This document shows positions 1 through 11,635 of a stretch of DNA of 64,000 nt, one piece after another. The stretch lies in contig NZ_AKGD01000001.1 in NCBI RefSeq assembly GCF_000271305.1, forward strand, positions 1,116,001-1,180,000, in the 5' to 3' direction. The notes under the pieces were generated by a model. The model had not been told where the DNA came from. It saw only the letters and a list, made by a program, of their open reading frames with translations, and made no database searches. The first letter of the stretch is position 1, and each line of letters opens with the position of its first letter. The stretch is from Hydrocarboniphaga effusa AP103 (lineage in GTDB: Bacteria > Pseudomonadota > Gammaproteobacteria > Nevskiales > Nevskiaceae). The position numbers were made by a program, and so were the translations under genes.

Positions 1-2
1 GC

Positions 3-2339
3 AGCGACTGGTTCGTCGAAAAGCTCGACGGCGACAAGAGCCCGATCACCTTGTTCGTCGATGAGTTCGAAGTGCTGTCGAATCGCGCGATCCTGTCGTT
101 CTGGCGCGATTTCCTGCTCAAGCTGCCGGCGCATGTTCGCGTCTTCATCGCCAGCAGGACGCTGCCCGACATCGGCATTCCACGGCTGACCGTCGCCAAC
201 CGGGTACTGGTCCTGCACGCCGCCGACCTTTCGTTCTCGCTGGACGAAGTGCAGCGCTTCTTCTCGTCGGCAGGCATCCTGTCGATGCAGGACGGCGATC
301 TCGAAGCCGTGCATCGCTGCACCGAAGGATGGCCCGCAGCGATCCAGCTGTTCCGCCTGGGACTGTCGCGCCGGCTGCCGTCCGATGCGCTGCGCCGGAT
401 CGATCAGTACCGTCCGCGCGAACTCGCGGACTATCTGACCGAATGTGTGCTCGAGGGCCTGTCGCCCGACACGATGCGCTTTCTCGAACGCACCTGCATC
501 CTCAATCGCCTCGGCGCGCAGGTCTGCAACGCGCTGACCGGACGGTCGGATTCGATGCAGCAGCTGCTGCGGCTCGAGAAGCTGGGGCTGTTCGTGAGCC
601 CGCTCGACGATCATCACGTCTGGTTTCGCTATCACACCCTGCTCGCGACGCATCTGCGCGAGCAATTGCTCAACCAGCATCACGCCAAGTTCCGCTCGCT
701 GCATCGCCAGGCCTCGGACTGGTTCTACCAGAACGGACTGTTCGAGGACGCGATGCACCACGCGGTCGCTGCCTCGGATTACTCGCTTGCAGCCGACATC
801 TTCGAAACCTGGTCCGAAAGGCTGGTTTCCGACGGCGAAATGACGATCGCCGAGCGCTGGCTCGATTGCATTCCGCAGGCCGAAGTCATTCGGCGTCCGC
901 TGCTCAAGCGGCGCATGGCCTGGGCGCTGATGTTCCTGAACCAGCGCAACAAGCTGTTCTCGCTGATGGGCTCCGACGATCCATCCGACTGGTATGCGGA
1001 CAGCGACTCGCTGCAGGATCTGCCGGTGGTCGCGATCGCCGCCGTCTGCACCGACGACATGGCCAAGGCATTCTCGAGCGTCGAGAAAGTCTCGTCTCTG
1101 AGCGGGGCCAGCGACCGCTTCAACAACTTCGAGCTCGCCGCGGCGGCCAATCTCGATGCCTACCGGCAACTGGTGATCGGAGACTTCAAGCAATCCGAAG
1201 TCCGCATCACCGCGGCGCGAACCTTCAACAAGCTCGCCAATGCCTCGTTCACCTCCGGCTACACCGACTGCGTCAAGGGCGTGACCTTGCTGATGCACGG
1301 CCAGACCCAGGCCGCGCTCGATCTGTTGCGCAACTCGCTCGCATCGCAGCGCCGCGCACTCGACATGCCGTTCGCGACGGCTCCGCTGGCGGCTTGCTAC
1401 ATCTGGGCGCTCTACGTCACCGACGACTTGGACACCGTGCAGCTGGTGCTGTCCGAATATCGCGAAATGCTGCTCAAGTGCGCGATTCCGGATTTCTTCG
1501 CCGTCGGCGTGCTGTCGGCGGCGCGCTGCCTGCGCGCACTGCATCGTGATGCGGAAGCGCACACCTTGCTATCCGAAGCCGAGGTCCTGTGCGTTCAGGG
1601 TCGCTGGCCGCGCATCGCATCGCTGATCCGGCGCGAGCGTCTGTTCGGCGCCACCGGTTCGGCGGCTCCGAAGCACGGCGTGCTCAGCGACGGGCCGCAG
1701 CATCGCTTCGGCATCGCCGACCACTGGATGCCCTGCGGCGAGCTCGCCATGGACCCCCAGCTCGGATACATCCGGCAAGCCATCCGCACCAAGCGCTTCG
1801 AGGAGGCCGCGGCCGAGATCGCACGCCTGCACGAGCTGCATTCGGAGTCGATGTTCATCAGCACGCAGCTGGGCTTCGGCAAGGCCCTGCTGCTCGAAGC
1901 ACGCGGCCTGGCGATGCCGGCCGCGCGCCAGTTCTCGACGGCGCTCAAGATGGCGCACGAATGCGGCTATATGCGCATGGTGATCGACGAAGGCAAGTCG
2001 ATCCGGCATTTGCTGGAGGGCTTTCTGGCCTCGACCCAGGCGATCGGCGACACCGCGATCCGTCGCTTCGCGACCGATGCCCTGGCCCGGATCCAGGGCG
2101 GAGGCCCGTCCGCCGGGCTCGCGGTCTCGAACGTCGCGCCGGACCTCGCCGCATTCAGTGAGCGGGAGCGCGAGATCATCGAGTGCCTGCGCCAGCGCAT
2201 GTCGAACCGGGAGATCGCGGACGCCACCAGCATTTCCGAGAACACCGTGAAGTTCCACCTCAAGAAGATCTTCGGAAAGCTCGGCATCAATCGCCGATCG
2301 GAAGCCTTCGCGGTGATTTCCGGCATCCGGTCGGACTGA
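3..2339 (+). CDS. MalT/AlkS-type LuxR transcriptional regulator, 5' truncated
   Basis: The frame is open through the left window edge, so the N-terminal Walker A region is missing. What remains starts just before a Walker B-like stretch (LFVDEFE) of a STAND-type ATPase, continues through a long alpha-helical repeat region, and ends in a LuxR helix-turn-helix (FSEREREIIECLRQ, then ISENTVKFHLKKIFGKLGI). This order (NTPase, TPR-like repeats, C-terminal HTH) is that of MalT, AcoK and AlkS activators, which respond to a small ligand plus ATP. The gene precedes, on the same strand, aldehyde dehydrogenase, hydrolase and PQQ-alcohol dehydrogenase genes, so it is a plausible activator of alcohol or ketone catabolism; that link is inference. 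The ligand cannot be read from sequence. Confidence 0.9.
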   Translation, partial: SDWFVEKLDGDKSPITLFVDEFEVLSNRAILSFWRDFLLKLPAHVRVFIASRTLPDIGIPRLTVANRVLVLHAADLSFSLDEVQRFFSSAGILSMQDGDLEAVHRCTEGWPAAIQLFRLGLSRRLPSDALRRIDQYRPRELADYLTECVLEGLSPDTMRFLERTCILNRLGAQVCNALTGRSDSMQQLLRLEKLGLFVSPLDDHHVWFRYHTLLATHLREQLLNQHHAKFRSLHRQASDWFYQNGLFEDAMHHAVAASDYSLAADIFETWSERLVSDGEMTIAERWLDCIPQAEVIRRPLLKRRMAWALMFLNQRNKLFSLMGSDDPSDWYADSDSLQDLPVVAIAAVCTDDMAKAFSSVEKVSSLSGASDRFNNFELAAAANLDAYRQLVIGDFKQSEVRITAARTFNKLANASFTSGYTDCVKGVTLLMHGQTQAALDLLRNSLASQRRALDMPFATAPLAACYIWALYVTDDLDTVQLVLSEYREMLLKCAIPDFFAVGVLSAARCLRALHRDAEAHTLLSEAEVLCVQGRWPRIASLIRRERLFGATGSAAPKHGVLSDGPQHRFGIADHWMPCGELAMDPQLGYIRQAIRTKRFEEAAAEIARLHELHSESMFISTQLGFGKALLLEARGLAMPAARQFSTALKMAHECGYMRMVIDEGKSIRHLLEGFLASTQAIGDTAIRRFATDALARIQGGGPSAGLAVSNVAPDLAAFSEREREIIECLRQRMSNREIADATSISENTVKFHLKKIFGKLGINRRSEAFAVISGIRSD

Positions 2340-2751
2340 GCACGAGCCGGCGCCCGCGGACCCGGAATCGGGAGCCCGCAAGCGCTGGGCTCCAGGGCTG
2401 CCGCCCGGAATTCCGTGGCCGGCTGCCGCCCCCTGCGGCGCGCTCGTGGCCCTGCCGGCCCCGCCCCGCAGCGTACCTGCGGCCGCCGCACCGTCCTGCT
2501 ACCCGCTTCGGGTAGTGGCTGGCCTCCTGGGCGCCTCCTAACGTAGCTCGCGGATTCGCGTTCGCCGTGCCGCCGCCGGTATCGGGCGGCATCGACGTTT
2601 CGACGGTGGTGCCGGATATCGGTTGTCTCCGGGCCACCCGGTGGGCCGCCTCGATGACGCAGCAGGCTTGGCTTCATCGAGCCGGCACGCAGCTGCTTGG
2701 AAGTTGGACGTTTCAATTTGTGCGCCGAGTACATAACGACAGGAGAACCGC
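2340..2751. other. Intergenic region with two small hairpins
   Basis: This 412-base stretch separates the regulator from the aldehyde dehydrogenase gene and holds no convincing gene. Two inverted repeats stand out: a 7-bp stem with a 9-nt loop at 2371-2393 (GGAGCCC/GGGCTCC) and a 7-bp stem with a 3-nt loop at 2499-2515 (CTACCCG/CGGGTAG). Neither is followed by a T-run. The first may lie at the end of the regulator transcript. The second is nearer the downstream promoter region and could be an operator. Confidence 0.4.
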
Positions 2752-4194
2752 ATGACCAGCATCAATCACACCTCCCGCTTTTTCATCGGTGGCAGTTGGG
2801 TGGAGCCTTCATCGAACCAGGTTTTCACGCTGGTCAATCCATCGACCGAAGAGGTCATCGGCACGGTTCCCGAAGGACAGAAGGCCGACATCGACCGCGC
2901 GGTCGCGGCGGCGCGCGCGGCGTTCGACGGCAGCGGCTGGCGCGATGTTCCGGTGACCGAGCGCACGGCCGCGCTGCGGCGCTTCGGCGAGGCCCTGCAG
3001 CGCCGCAAACCCGAGCTCGCGCAGAGCGTGTCGCGCCAGAACGGCATGCCGGCCTGGCTCAGCAGCTTTTTCGAAGGCGACGTCGCGCTGTCGCTGATCG
3101 AGTATTACGCCGGCCTGGCCGAGCAGCAGGAGACGCGCGAGACGCGCGCCTCGCAGATGGGCAAGCAGACCCTGGTCGATCGCGTCCCGATCGGCGTGAT
3201 CGCCGCCGTGGTGCCGTGGAATTACCCGGTGACGCTGGCGATGACCAAGATCGCGCCCGCGCTCGCGGCCGGCTGCACCATCGTCATCAAGCCCTCGCCG
3301 GGCACCGTGCTCGACAGCTACATCCTCGCGGAGGCGGCGATCGAAGCGAAGCTGCCGCCCGGCGTGATCAACTGGGTCGCGGCCGATCGCGATGTCGGCG
3401 CCTATCTGGTCTCGCATCCGGGCGTCGACAAGGTGGCGTTTACCGGCTCGACCGCGGCGGGACGCATCATCGCGCGCGAATGCGGCCAGCTGCTGCGCCC
3501 GGTCACGCTCGAACTCGGCGGCAAGTCCGCAGCCGTGGTGCTCGAAGACGCCGATCTCGGCCAGCTCGCGCAGAACCTGCCGATGGCCTCGTTCCTCAAC
3601 AACGGCCAGACCTGCTTCGCGAGCACGCGCATCCTCGCGCCGCGCAGCCGCTATGCGGAAGTGGTCGACGCGGTCGCGAGCGTCGCCGCGCAGCTGAAGG
3701 TCGGCGAGGCGCTCGACGCCGAAACGCAGATCGGGCCGATGGCCTCGTCGGCGCATCGCGATCGCGTCGAGCAGTACATCGCCAAGGGCCGCAGCGAAGC
3801 GCGCCTGGTCACCGGCGGCGGCAGGCCCAAGCACACCAGCCGCGGCTGGTTCGTCGAGCCCACGGTGTTCGCCGACGTCGACAACAAGGCCGTCATCGCC
3901 CAGGAGGAAATCTTCGGACCGGTGCTGGCCGTGATTCCGTACGGCGACGAAGCCGAGGCCGTTCGCATCTCCAACGACAGCGCCTTCGGTCTCGGCGGCA
4001 CGGTCTGGAGCCGCGACGAAGCGCGCGCACTGAACGTCGCCTCGCGCATCCAGACCGGCACCATCGGCATCAACGGCTATGCGCCGTCGGTGGGCTCGCC
4101 GTTCGGCGGCGTGAAGGCCAGCGGCCTCGGCCGCGAACTCGGGCCCGAAGCGCTGAGCGGCTACTGGCAGCTGAAGTCGACCTACGTGATGTAG
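2752..4194 (+). CDS. NAD(P)-dependent aldehyde dehydrogenase
   Basis: 480 residues, the usual length for the ALDH superfamily. The enzyme oxidises an aldehyde to its carboxylic acid with NAD(P)+. The general-base glutamate lies in LELGGKS (E254) and the catalytic cysteine in NNGQTCFAS (C288); the cofactor-binding VPWNYP and FTGSTAAGR motifs and the C-terminal EEIFGPV signature are present. An AGGAGA ribosome site sits just before the ATG. Upstream is a MalT-like regulator, downstream an alpha/beta hydrolase and a PQQ-dependent alcohol dehydrogenase. A role in oxidising the aldehyde made by the latter, or another catabolic aldehyde, is likely. The exact substrate is not predictable from sequence. 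Confidence 0.95.
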   Translation: MTSINHTSRFFIGGSWVEPSSNQVFTLVNPSTEEVIGTVPEGQKADIDRAVAAARAAFDGSGWRDVPVTERTAALRRFGEALQRRKPELAQSVSRQNGMPAWLSSFFEGDVALSLIEYYAGLAEQQETRETRASQMGKQTLVDRVPIGVIAAVVPWNYPVTLAMTKIAPALAAGCTIVIKPSPGTVLDSYILAEAAIEAKLPPGVINWVAADRDVGAYLVSHPGVDKVAFTGSTAAGRIIARECGQLLRPVTLELGGKSAAVVLEDADLGQLAQNLPMASFLNNGQTCFASTRILAPRSRYAEVVDAVASVAAQLKVGEALDAETQIGPMASSAHRDRVEQYIAKGRSEARLVTGGGRPKHTSRGWFVEPTVFADVDNKAVIAQEEIFGPVLAVIPYGDEAEAVRISNDSAFGLGGTVWSRDEARALNVASRIQTGTIGINGYAPSVGSPFGGVKASGLGRELGPEALSGYWQLKSTYVM

Positions 4195-4249
4195 CCGCTG
4201 CCGTCGTCCGCGATCTGGCGCTACTGCCGTAGAAGCACTCGCTCGCAGC

Positions 4250-4300
4250 GGGGAAGCCGCCGAGCGTCGCATGTTCGTGCGGCGTTCCGGCGGCTTCCCC
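4250..4300. repeat. Long perfect hairpin (13-bp arms)
   Basis: GGGGAAGCCGCCG at 4250-4262 is an exact inverted repeat of CGGCGGCTTCCCC at 4288-4300. The 25-nt interior can pair further with one mismatch. It lies between the aldehyde dehydrogenase and hydrolase genes and lacks a T-tract, so it may be a processing or partial-termination hairpin rather than a full terminator. Confidence 0.6.
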
Positions 4301-4346
4301 CGCTCGATCGAAACAACAAAACCAAGAACCAACCGAGGAGAAAACC

Positions 4347-5282
4347 ATGCCTTTGGACCCGCAACTCCAGAAGTTTCTGGGCGATCTGGCGGCCGCCGGA
4401 GTGCCGGAATTCAACACCCTGCCCGTCGATACCGCGCGCGCCGGCTTCAAGCAGCTGCTCGCGTCGTTTCCATCGACGCAGTCGATCGCCGGAACCGAAG
4501 ATCGCGTGCTGGCGGCCGATCGCGTTTCGGCCCGCATCTACACGCCGAACGGAACCGGGCCGTTTCCGGTCCTGCTGTTCATCCACGGCGGCGGCTGGGT
4601 CATCGGCGATCTCGACTCCTACGATGGGATCTGCCGCGAACTCTGCGGCGCGGTCGGCTGCATCGTCGTCTCGGTGGACTATCGGCTGGCGCCCGAGCAT
4701 CCCTTCCCGGCCGCGGTCGACGATTGCGGCTTCGCGCTGCGCTGGCTGATCGAGCATTGCGAGGAAATCGGCGGCGATCCGCAGCGCATCGCCATCGGCG
4801 GCGACAGCGCCGGCGGCAATCTCGCGGCGGTCACCGCGATCGAGGCGCGCAAGACCTTGCCGGGGCGGCTCTGCGCCCAGTTGCTGGTCTATCCGGTCGC
4901 CGGCTACGTCGGCACGCCGAGCGCCTCGATGATCGCCAACGCCGAAGGCTATCTGCTCACGCAGCGCGACATGGTCTGGTTCACCCGCGACTACCTCGGC
5001 CCCGCGCACGACAGCCAGAACCCGCGCTTCAACCTGAGCCGGGCCGAGGATCTGTCGGGGCTTCCTCCGGCGCTGGTCATCACCGCCGAGTTCGATCCGC
5101 TGCGCGACGAAGGCGATGCCTATGCGGATGCGCTGAAGAAAGCCGGCGTGAAGGTCGATCACTCGCGCTACGACGGTGCGATCCACGGCTTTCTGTATTT
5201 CTTCCCGGCCTTCGACATCAGCGGCCGCGTGATGAAAGAAGCCGGCGAGTGGCTCAAGCAGCAGTTCGCTCGAGCGCGATAG
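4347..5282 (+). CDS. Alpha/beta hydrolase, hormone-sensitive-lipase (HSL/GDXG) family esterase
   Basis: 311 residues, typical for bacterial HSL esterases, with no signal peptide, so cytoplasmic. The oxyanion-hole motif HGGGW starts at H80 and the nucleophile elbow GGDSAGGN places the catalytic serine at S154. The catalytic Asp is probably in [11 protein letters not shown] and the His in DGAIHGF near the C terminus. A consensus AGGAG site precedes the ATG. Such enzymes hydrolyse short-chain carboxylic esters or lactones. Placed between an aldehyde dehydrogenase and a PQQ alcohol dehydrogenase, it could release an alcohol from an ester; this is inference. Confidence 0.93.
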   Translation: MPLDPQLQKFLGDLAAAGVPEFNTLPVDTARAGFKQLLASFPSTQSIAGTEDRVLAADRVSARIYTPNGTGPFPVLLFIHGGGWVIGDLDSYDGICRELCGAVGCIVVSVDYRLAPEHPFPAAVDDCGFALRWLIEHCEEIGGDPQRIAIGGDSAGGNLAAVTAIEARKTLPGRLCAQLLVYPVAGYVGTPSASMIANAEGYLLTQRDMVWFTRDYLGPAHDSQNPRFNLSRAEDLSGLPPALVITAEFDPLRDEGDAYADALKKAGVKVDHSRYDGAIHGFLYFFPAFDISGRVMKEAGEWLKQQFARAR

Positions 5283-5389
5283 CGAAATCGCCCATCGAGC
5301 TCGTACCCCGCAGTCTTTTCGACAATACCGACACGAAACCGTCGGCGCGCTCGGCTCGCCGGCGTTTCCCTGCAGATGAGGTCCATACG

Positions 5390-7546
<2,157 letters not shown>

Positions 7547-7556
7547 TCGGCTCCTG

Positions 7557-7600
7557 CCGGGCGCGGCCGCTTCGATGAGCGGCCGCACCCGGCCCGTTTT
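7557..7600 (+). terminator. Intrinsic terminator after the PQQ dehydrogenase gene
   Basis: A stem of CCGGG plus GCGGCCGCT (7557-7571) pairs with AGCGGCCGC plus CCCGG (7578-7592), with one internal mismatch and a 6-nt loop. TTTT follows at 7597-7600. It begins about 10 bases after the stop codon. Confidence 0.8.
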
Positions 7601-7678
7601 CCAATAAGGGCAAGCTCGATCCAAGGCTCGGACGAGTGCTCCGCTACCGAAGGGCCGCTTGTGGCGCTTCTCTCTCAC

Positions 7679-7711
7679 CCCCTTCCGTCGCCAGGCCGGA
7701 AGGGGTTTTTT
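7679..7711 (+). terminator. Second intrinsic terminator, plus strand
   Basis: CCCCTTCCG (7679-7687) pairs perfectly with CGGAAGGGG (7697-7705) around a 9-nt loop, followed by six T residues (7706-7711). It faces the convergent GTPase gene, whose stop codon overlaps the end of the T-tract, so it insulates the two opposing operons. Confidence 0.85.
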
Positions 7712-8729
7712 ATGGGCCGTCGACGAGGCCCGACGCCGGGCGCGCGACGGAATCCGTACAGGCATCCAGCGCAAGGCCGATCCGCTGCCGATCGAAAGCG
7801 GAGTTCAAGCCGATCAGCACGAGCTCGGAATGCGGCCGCGTCCGCCCCCAGGCGCCGCCATCGATGCAGGATTCGAAGCTGCCGACTTTCTGGTACAGCG
7901 TCGCCAGCGGGTAGTGCCGAAAATTCACGAAGCCCTTGGCGCGGTACACGCGGTCGGACAGCGCCTTCATCGTGCGCATGAACTCGGCGCGCTGCAGCGG
8001 CCGGTCGCTGCGCCAGACCATGCTCGCGAACGGATGCGAGCGCGGGTCCGGCACCGGCTCCGGGCGAAACGCCGATTGGCCGACACGCGTGTCGCCGAGC
8101 AGCAGCGCCAATGGCGCGGTGCCGTCTTCGGTCTCGATGATCGCGGCGCCCGGCAGCAGCCCGCCGATCGCCTCGCGCAGCTCGCGGAGCCGCTCGGCCC
8201 CCGCCGCGCCGGCTCGATTGAGCACGATCATGTACGCGCCGCGAACCTGGCGCTCGAACAGCCCGGCGTATTCGCTCGCGCGCGCATCGAGCGCATGCAC
8301 GGCATCGACCACCGTCACCACGTTTTCGAGAAAAATGCGGCGCCGCAGCTTGGACTGGTTCAGCGTGCAGAGAATGTTGATCGGGTCCGACACGCCGCTG
8401 GTTTCGATCAGCAACTGCTCGGGCGCCGGATCGGAGGCCAGCAGGGTTTCGACGCCGGCGACGAGATCGTCGCGGATCGAGCAGCAGATGCAGCCGTTGG
8501 CGAGCTCCACCTGCTGGCCTTCGATCTTCACGATCAGCCGCGCATCGATGTTCAGCTCGCCGAAGTCGTTGACCAGCACCGCGAGCCGGCGGCCATCGCC
8601 CTGCGTCAGCAGGCTGTTGAGCAGCGTGGTCTTGCCCGCGCCGAGGAAGCCGCCGATCAAGGTCACCGGCAGCGCGCTGCGTCCGGCGGCGAGCTGCGCT
8701 TCGGGATAGCGATCGAGTGGCTTGAGCAC
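7710..8729 (-). CDS. CobW/COG0523-type G3E GTPase, putative metallochaperone
   Basis: 339 residues from a GTG five bases after the upstream ligase gene's stop. The frame extends further upstream, but that part overlaps the ligase and does not resemble the family. Walker [11 protein letters not shown] (residues 26-35), the metal-binding CxCC motif in NGCICCS (C80, C82, C83) and [10 protein letters not shown] mark a COG0523 GTPase. These proteins deliver metals (Zn, Co, Mn, Fe) to client enzymes. As last gene of the carboxylase operon, its likely client is the metal-containing ketone carboxylase encoded upstream; this is inference. It is distinct from UreG, which is encoded elsewhere in the window. 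Confidence 0.9.
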   Translation of the reverse strand: MLKPLDRYPEAQLAAGRSALPVTLIGGFLGAGKTTLLNSLLTQGDGRRLAVLVNDFGELNIDARLIVKIEGQQVELANGCICCSIRDDLVAGVETLLASDPAPEQLLIETSGVSDPINILCTLNQSKLRRRIFLENVVTVVDAVHALDARASEYAGLFERQVRGAYMIVLNRAGAAGAERLRELREAIGGLLPGAAIIETEDGTAPLALLLGDTRVGQSAFRPEPVPDPRSHPFASMVWRSDRPLQRAEFMRTMKALSDRVYRAKGFVNFRHYPLATLYQKVGSFESCIDGGAWGRTRPHSELVLIGLNSAFDRQRIGLALDACTDSVARPASGLVDGP

Positions 8730-8734
8730 GGCGC

Positions 8735-10765
8735 CTAGCGGCTCACGGACTTGAGTTGCGAAGGCCGCGCATAGTCGCTCGTGGTGGCGACGAATTCGAC
8801 GAACCAGTCGAGGCTCGCCGGATTCATCATCGCGTCGCGGCTGGCGGCCTTGTCTACCGCCCAGCCCATGAGCAGCTTGCGCACCGGCACTTCCATCTTC
8901 TTGCCCGTGAGCGTGTACGGAATCTGCCCGACCGCGTACATGCGATCCGGCACGTGGCGCGGGCTGCAGTCCACGCGCAGCCTGGCGGCGATCTTGTCGG
9001 CCAGGGCCTCGCTCAAGGCGATGCCGGGCTTGAGCTTGAGAAACAGCGGCATGAAGAACCGGCCCGCGTCGAGCTCGCAGCAGACCACCAGGCTGTCGGC
9101 CACTTCCTCCACCTGCTCGACCACGCGATAAACCTCCGCCGCGCCGATGCGCACGCCGTAGCGGTTGAGCGTGGAATCGCTGCGACCGTAGATGTAGCAG
9201 CCGCCGCGCGCATTGATCTTGATGAAATCGCCGTGTCGCCAGACGCCCGGAAAGTGCTCGAAATAAGCCTCGTGGTAGCGCTTGTCGCCGGGGTCGTTCC
9301 AGAAGTGGATCGGCATCGACGGAAACGGTTTTACGCAAACCAGCTCGCCCACTTCATCGACCAGCGGCTTGCCGTCCTCGCTCCAGGCCTGGATGTCCAT
9401 GCCCAGGCAACGGCACTGGATCTCGCCGGCGTGCACCGGCAAGGTCGGCGATGCGCCGACGAAGGCGCTGCCCACTTCGGTGCCGCCCGATTGCGAAGTG
9501 ACCCAGAGGTTCTGCTTCACGTTGTCGTAGAACCACTGGAAGGTTTCGGGCGTGCTCGGCGCTCCGGCCACCAGCACCGCTTCGAGCGCGGACAGGTCGA
9601 AGTGTTCGCGCGGGCGCAGCCCGGCTTTCTCCATCATCTGCACGAAGGTCGGGCTCGCGCCGAAGTTGGTCGCGCGCGTGTCCGCGGCGAGCGACCACAA
9701 GAAGTCGAGCCCCGGATGCACCGGGCTGCCGTCGTATTGCACGATGGCCGCGCCGCTCAGCAGCGCGGACACCAGCAGGTTGTACATCGTCCAGCCCGTG
9801 GTGCTGTAGAAGAACATCACGCCGCCCGGCGCGAGGTTGAAGTGAAACGCGGTGAGCTTCAGGTGCTCGACGAGCTGGCCGACGTGGTTGTGCGTGATCG
9901 CCTTCGGCAAGCCCGTGGTGCCCGAGGAGAACATCACCCAGAGCGGATGGCGGTTGTCGACGCGCTCGTAGCGGAAGGCTACGCGCGGCACGTCGGGGCC
10001 GGCGAGCGCCTCGCTCCAGGCCATCGCCCCGGCGACCGCCGGCTCGCTTCGTTCCGGCCTCAGGTACGGCAGCCAGATCACCTGCCGCAGCGTCGGCAGG
10101 CTGCCGACGATCTGCCGCACCTCGTCCGCTCGCTCGTAGTCCTTGCCGCCGAAGCGATAGCCGTCGCAGACGAAGATCAGCTTCGGCTCGATCTGCACGA
10201 GCCGGTCGACGACGGTGCGCGTGCCGAACTCCGGCGCGGCCGAAGACCACACCGCGCCGACCGCCATGCTCGCGAGCATCGCCACCGTGGTTTCAGGCAC
10301 GTTGGGCATGTACGAAACGATGCGGTCGCCCGGCGCGATGCCGAGCGCGCGCAGCCGCGTGGCGAGGATGCGCACCTGGCGTCCGAGCTCCTGCCAGCTC
10401 ATGCGGGCCAGCGGCCGGTTCTCGGTCAGGTGATGGATCGCGGTTTCGTCTTCCGCCGCGCGCGCCTCGTATCGCAGCAGATGCTCGGCGTAGTTGACCC
10501 GCGTGCCCGAAAACCACTGCGCGCCGAACATGCCGCTGGCTTCGAGCACTCGCGTCGGCGGGCAGTCGGACTGGATCTCGAAGTAATCCCACAAGGCCGC
10601 CCAGAACGCCTCGATGTCGTCCACCGACCAGCGATGCAGGGCCTCGTAGTCTTCGAAATGCAGCCCGCGGTGCTGCTGCAGCCACTGCATGAACCGCGCG
10701 ATCTGCGAGCGCGCCACATACTCGGGCCCAGGCGACCAGAGCGCTTCACCTTCCATCACGGCCAT
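8735..10765 (-). CDS. Acetoacetyl-CoA synthetase-like beta-ketoacid:CoA ligase
   Basis: 676 residues, near the usual size of acetoacetate-CoA ligases. The AMP-binding signature [15 protein letters not shown] and a C-terminal hinge/lysine region with [15 protein letters not shown] are clear, and the N terminus ([15 protein letters not shown]) resembles the AACS rather than the acetyl-CoA synthetase lineage. An AGGGGA site precedes the ATG. The family converts acetoacetate or other beta-keto acids plus ATP and CoA to the beta-ketoacyl-CoA. In this operon it would activate the beta-keto acid produced by the ketone carboxylase, as benzoylacetate-CoA ligase does after acetophenone carboxylase. Substrate chain (acetoacetate, benzoylacetate or other) is unknown. 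Confidence 0.9.
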   Translation of the reverse strand: MAVMEGEALWSPGPEYVARSQIARFMQWLQQHRGLHFEDYEALHRWSVDDIEAFWAALWDYFEIQSDCPPTRVLEASGMFGAQWFSGTRVNYAEHLLRYEARAAEDETAIHHLTENRPLARMSWQELGRQVRILATRLRALGIAPGDRIVSYMPNVPETTVAMLASMAVGAVWSSAAPEFGTRTVVDRLVQIEPKLIFVCDGYRFGGKDYERADEVRQIVGSLPTLRQVIWLPYLRPERSEPAVAGAMAWSEALAGPDVPRVAFRYERVDNRHPLWVMFSSGTTGLPKAITHNHVGQLVEHLKLTAFHFNLAPGGVMFFYSTTGWTMYNLLVSALLSGAAIVQYDGSPVHPGLDFLWSLAADTRATNFGASPTFVQMMEKAGLRPREHFDLSALEAVLVAGAPSTPETFQWFYDNVKQNLWVTSQSGGTEVGSAFVGASPTLPVHAGEIQCRCLGMDIQAWSEDGKPLVDEVGELVCVKPFPSMPIHFWNDPGDKRYHEAYFEHFPGVWRHGDFIKINARGGCYIYGRSDSTLNRYGVRIGAAEVYRVVEQVEEVADSLVVCCELDAGRFFMPLFLKLKPGIALSEALADKIAARLRVDCSPRHVPDRMYAVGQIPYTLTGKKMEVPVRKLLMGWAVDKAASRDAMMNPASLDWFVEFVATTSDYARPSQLKSVSR

Positions 10766-10782
10766 CTCGATCCCCTTTTCGC

Positions 10783-11601
10783 TCAGGTCGCCGTCCAGCC
10801 GCCGTCGACGACGATCTCGGCGCCGCTCATGTAACGCGACGCATCGGTCGCCAGGTACAGCGCGGCACACGCGATATCCCGGACCTCGCCGTATTCGCCG
10901 TACGGAATCACCGCCTTGAACGCCGCATCGATGGTCGGCACATCCGGCGTCAGTCCCAGGTCCACGAAGTTCTGCAGGAACTTCTGTCCCATGTCCGTGT
11001 GGATCACACCCGGATGAATCGAGTTGCAGCGGATGCCGGTCTTGAACTGCGCGCATTCCACCGCGACCGACTTGGTCAGCAGGCGCACCGCGCCCTTGGA
11101 GGCGTTGTAGGCGCCCAGCGCCGTCACGCCGATCAAGCCCGCAACCGACGAAATGTTGATGATGGAGCCGCCACGTCCCGCGCCACCGTCGCGCCGCATC
11201 GCGCGCATCGCATGCTTGCAACCCAGGAAGACGCCCACCACGTTGGTGTCGAGCACTTCGCGAAAGGTCTCGACCTCCACATCACCGAGCAGGCCCATGC
11301 GCTCGATGCCGGCGTTGTTGACCAGGATGTCGAGGCCGCCGAAGCGCGATTTCGCCTGGGCGATCACCGCCTCCCACTGGGCTTCGTCGGTGACGTCCTG
11401 ACGCAGGAATTCGGCCTGGCCGCCCTGCGCGCGGATGCGCTCCGCGGTCTCGTTGCCGGCCACATCGTTCACGTCGGTGAGCAGCACCGCCGCGCCGACC
11501 TGCGCGAGCGCGCGGCCGGTTTCGGCGCCGATGCCCTGCGCGCCCCCCGTCACCACGGCGACCTTGCCGTCGAGCCGGAACATCCGCGCGTAGTCGGTCA
11601 T
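10783..11601 (-). CDS. Short-chain dehydrogenase/reductase
   Basis: 272 residues with the classical SDR set: cofactor loop TGGAQGIG, NNAGIE, and catalytic Ser plus YNASK. The aspartate after the second strand (LLTDVND) points to NAD(H) rather than NADP(H). An in-frame extension upstream exists, but the ATG at 11601 follows a GAGAG site and begins at the expected N terminus. It lies between the carboxylase and CoA-ligase genes. It may oxidise a secondary alcohol to the ketone substrate, like the 1-phenylethanol dehydrogenase associated with acetophenone carboxylase, or reduce a beta-keto intermediate. Confidence 0.92.
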   Translation of the reverse strand: MTDYARMFRLDGKVAVVTGGAQGIGAETGRALAQVGAAVLLTDVNDVAGNETAERIRAQGGQAEFLRQDVTDEAQWEAVIAQAKSRFGGLDILVNNAGIERMGLLGDVEVETFREVLDTNVVGVFLGCKHAMRAMRRDGGAGRGGSIINISSVAGLIGVTALGAYNASKGAVRLLTKSVAVECAQFKTGIRCNSIHPGVIHTDMGQKFLQNFVDLGLTPDVPTIDAAFKAVIPYGEYGEVRDIACAALYLATDASRYMSGAEIVVDGGWTAT

Positions 11602-11635
11602 TCGCGGCTCTCTTTGCGAGTCATGGCCATGTTCG

